Source: an uncultured bacterium (GTDB lineage Bacteria > Patescibacteriota > Minisyncoccia > Moranbacterales > UBA2206). From it: a stretch of DNA of 34,781 nt. The stretch spans positions 1 to 34,781 of the forward strand of contig CAIKZD010000011.1 of assembly GCA_903831805.1 (NCBI GenBank), in the 5' to 3' direction. A model generated the notes under the pieces. It was not told where the DNA came from. It was given only the letters and a program-made list of their open reading frames with translations, and searched no databases. Below are positions 34,682 through 34,781 of the stretch, piece after piece. Positions within the stretch are counted from its first letter, which is position 1. The number at the start of each line of letters is the position of its first letter. Position numbers and translations under genes: made by a program.

Positions 34682-34781
34682 GACATCCCGTTTCTGGGTT
34701 AAGATAGTTGTATCGAGCAACTTAATCATTAACTCAAACGAGATGTCCTACCAACAGCTTACCCTAAGACAGCGTTTTCAG
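34682..34781 (+). mobile_element. Left end of a probable IS30-type insertion sequence, cut by the window edge
   Basis: An ATG at 34743 opens MSYQQLTLRQRFQ, which resembles the N-terminus of IS30-family transposases (MSYxxLTxxERxxI). Upstream, GACATCCCGTTT (34682-34693) and AAACGAGATGTC (34736-34747) are inverted copies with one mismatch; the first may be near the terminal repeat. Only 13 codons are visible, so the family is tentative. Confidence 0.5.

Overview
The window looks like a chromosomal piece from a Patescibacteria/CPR-type bacterium, most like the Parcubacteria group. This is an inference, not a placement. It rests on compact core genes (RpoB 1134 aa, RpoC 1194 aa, a lysine-rich N-terminal tail on the primary sigma factor), many core genes without a visible Shine-Dalgarno sequence, several secreted wall hydrolases, and KilA-N and ORF6N proteins. 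TGA is used as a normal stop (rpoC, for example), so the code is standard and not the UGA=Gly code of Gracilibacteria.

Left end (1-4.8 kb): a wall-hydrolase region. Two secreted M23 endopeptidase genes (the first cut by the window edge, the second frameshifted by a 79-bp tandem duplication) are each followed, tail to tail, by a membrane-anchored protein. The two anchored proteins share promoter and anchor sequence but differ in their outer domains. tRNA-Pro(TGG) and a third, small M23 protein follow. 4.8-6.9 kb: msrA-msrB (methionine sulfoxide repair), an amidase_2 lipoprotein and a small unknown gene.

Core block (6.9-14.3 kb): rpoB and rpoC behind a 300-bp leader with two sigma70-type promoters. 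14.3-19.2 kb is an accessory stretch: a KilA-N protein, a 930-aa secreted beta-helix/Ig/peptidoglycan-binding protein whose 5' end carries a (TC)13 tract, and an ORF6N protein, with clusters of small inverted repeats between them. 19.3-22.6 kb is dnaG-rpoD.

22.6-24.45 kb is the least explained part. Two look-alike units (strong promoter, structured leader that can also encode a 29-32 aa peptide starting at the predicted +1, intrinsic terminator) each sit just over 70 nt upstream of small unknown genes with Shine-Dalgarno sequences. In both, an upstream hairpin arm can pair with the 5' arm of the terminator, as in an attenuator. This is the best candidate for an undescribed regulatory system here.

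24.45-28.4 kb: a copper operon (CsoR repressor, HMA-DsbD_2-cupredoxin fusion, CopA ATPase) with an operator-like site over the predicted transcription start. 28.5-29.9 kb: a HAD hydrolase and a secreted wall hydrolase, convergent, separated by hairpins. 30-34.6 kb (minus strand): an RND efflux operon (adaptor, then permease). The last 100 bp hold the start of what looks like an IS30-type transposase.
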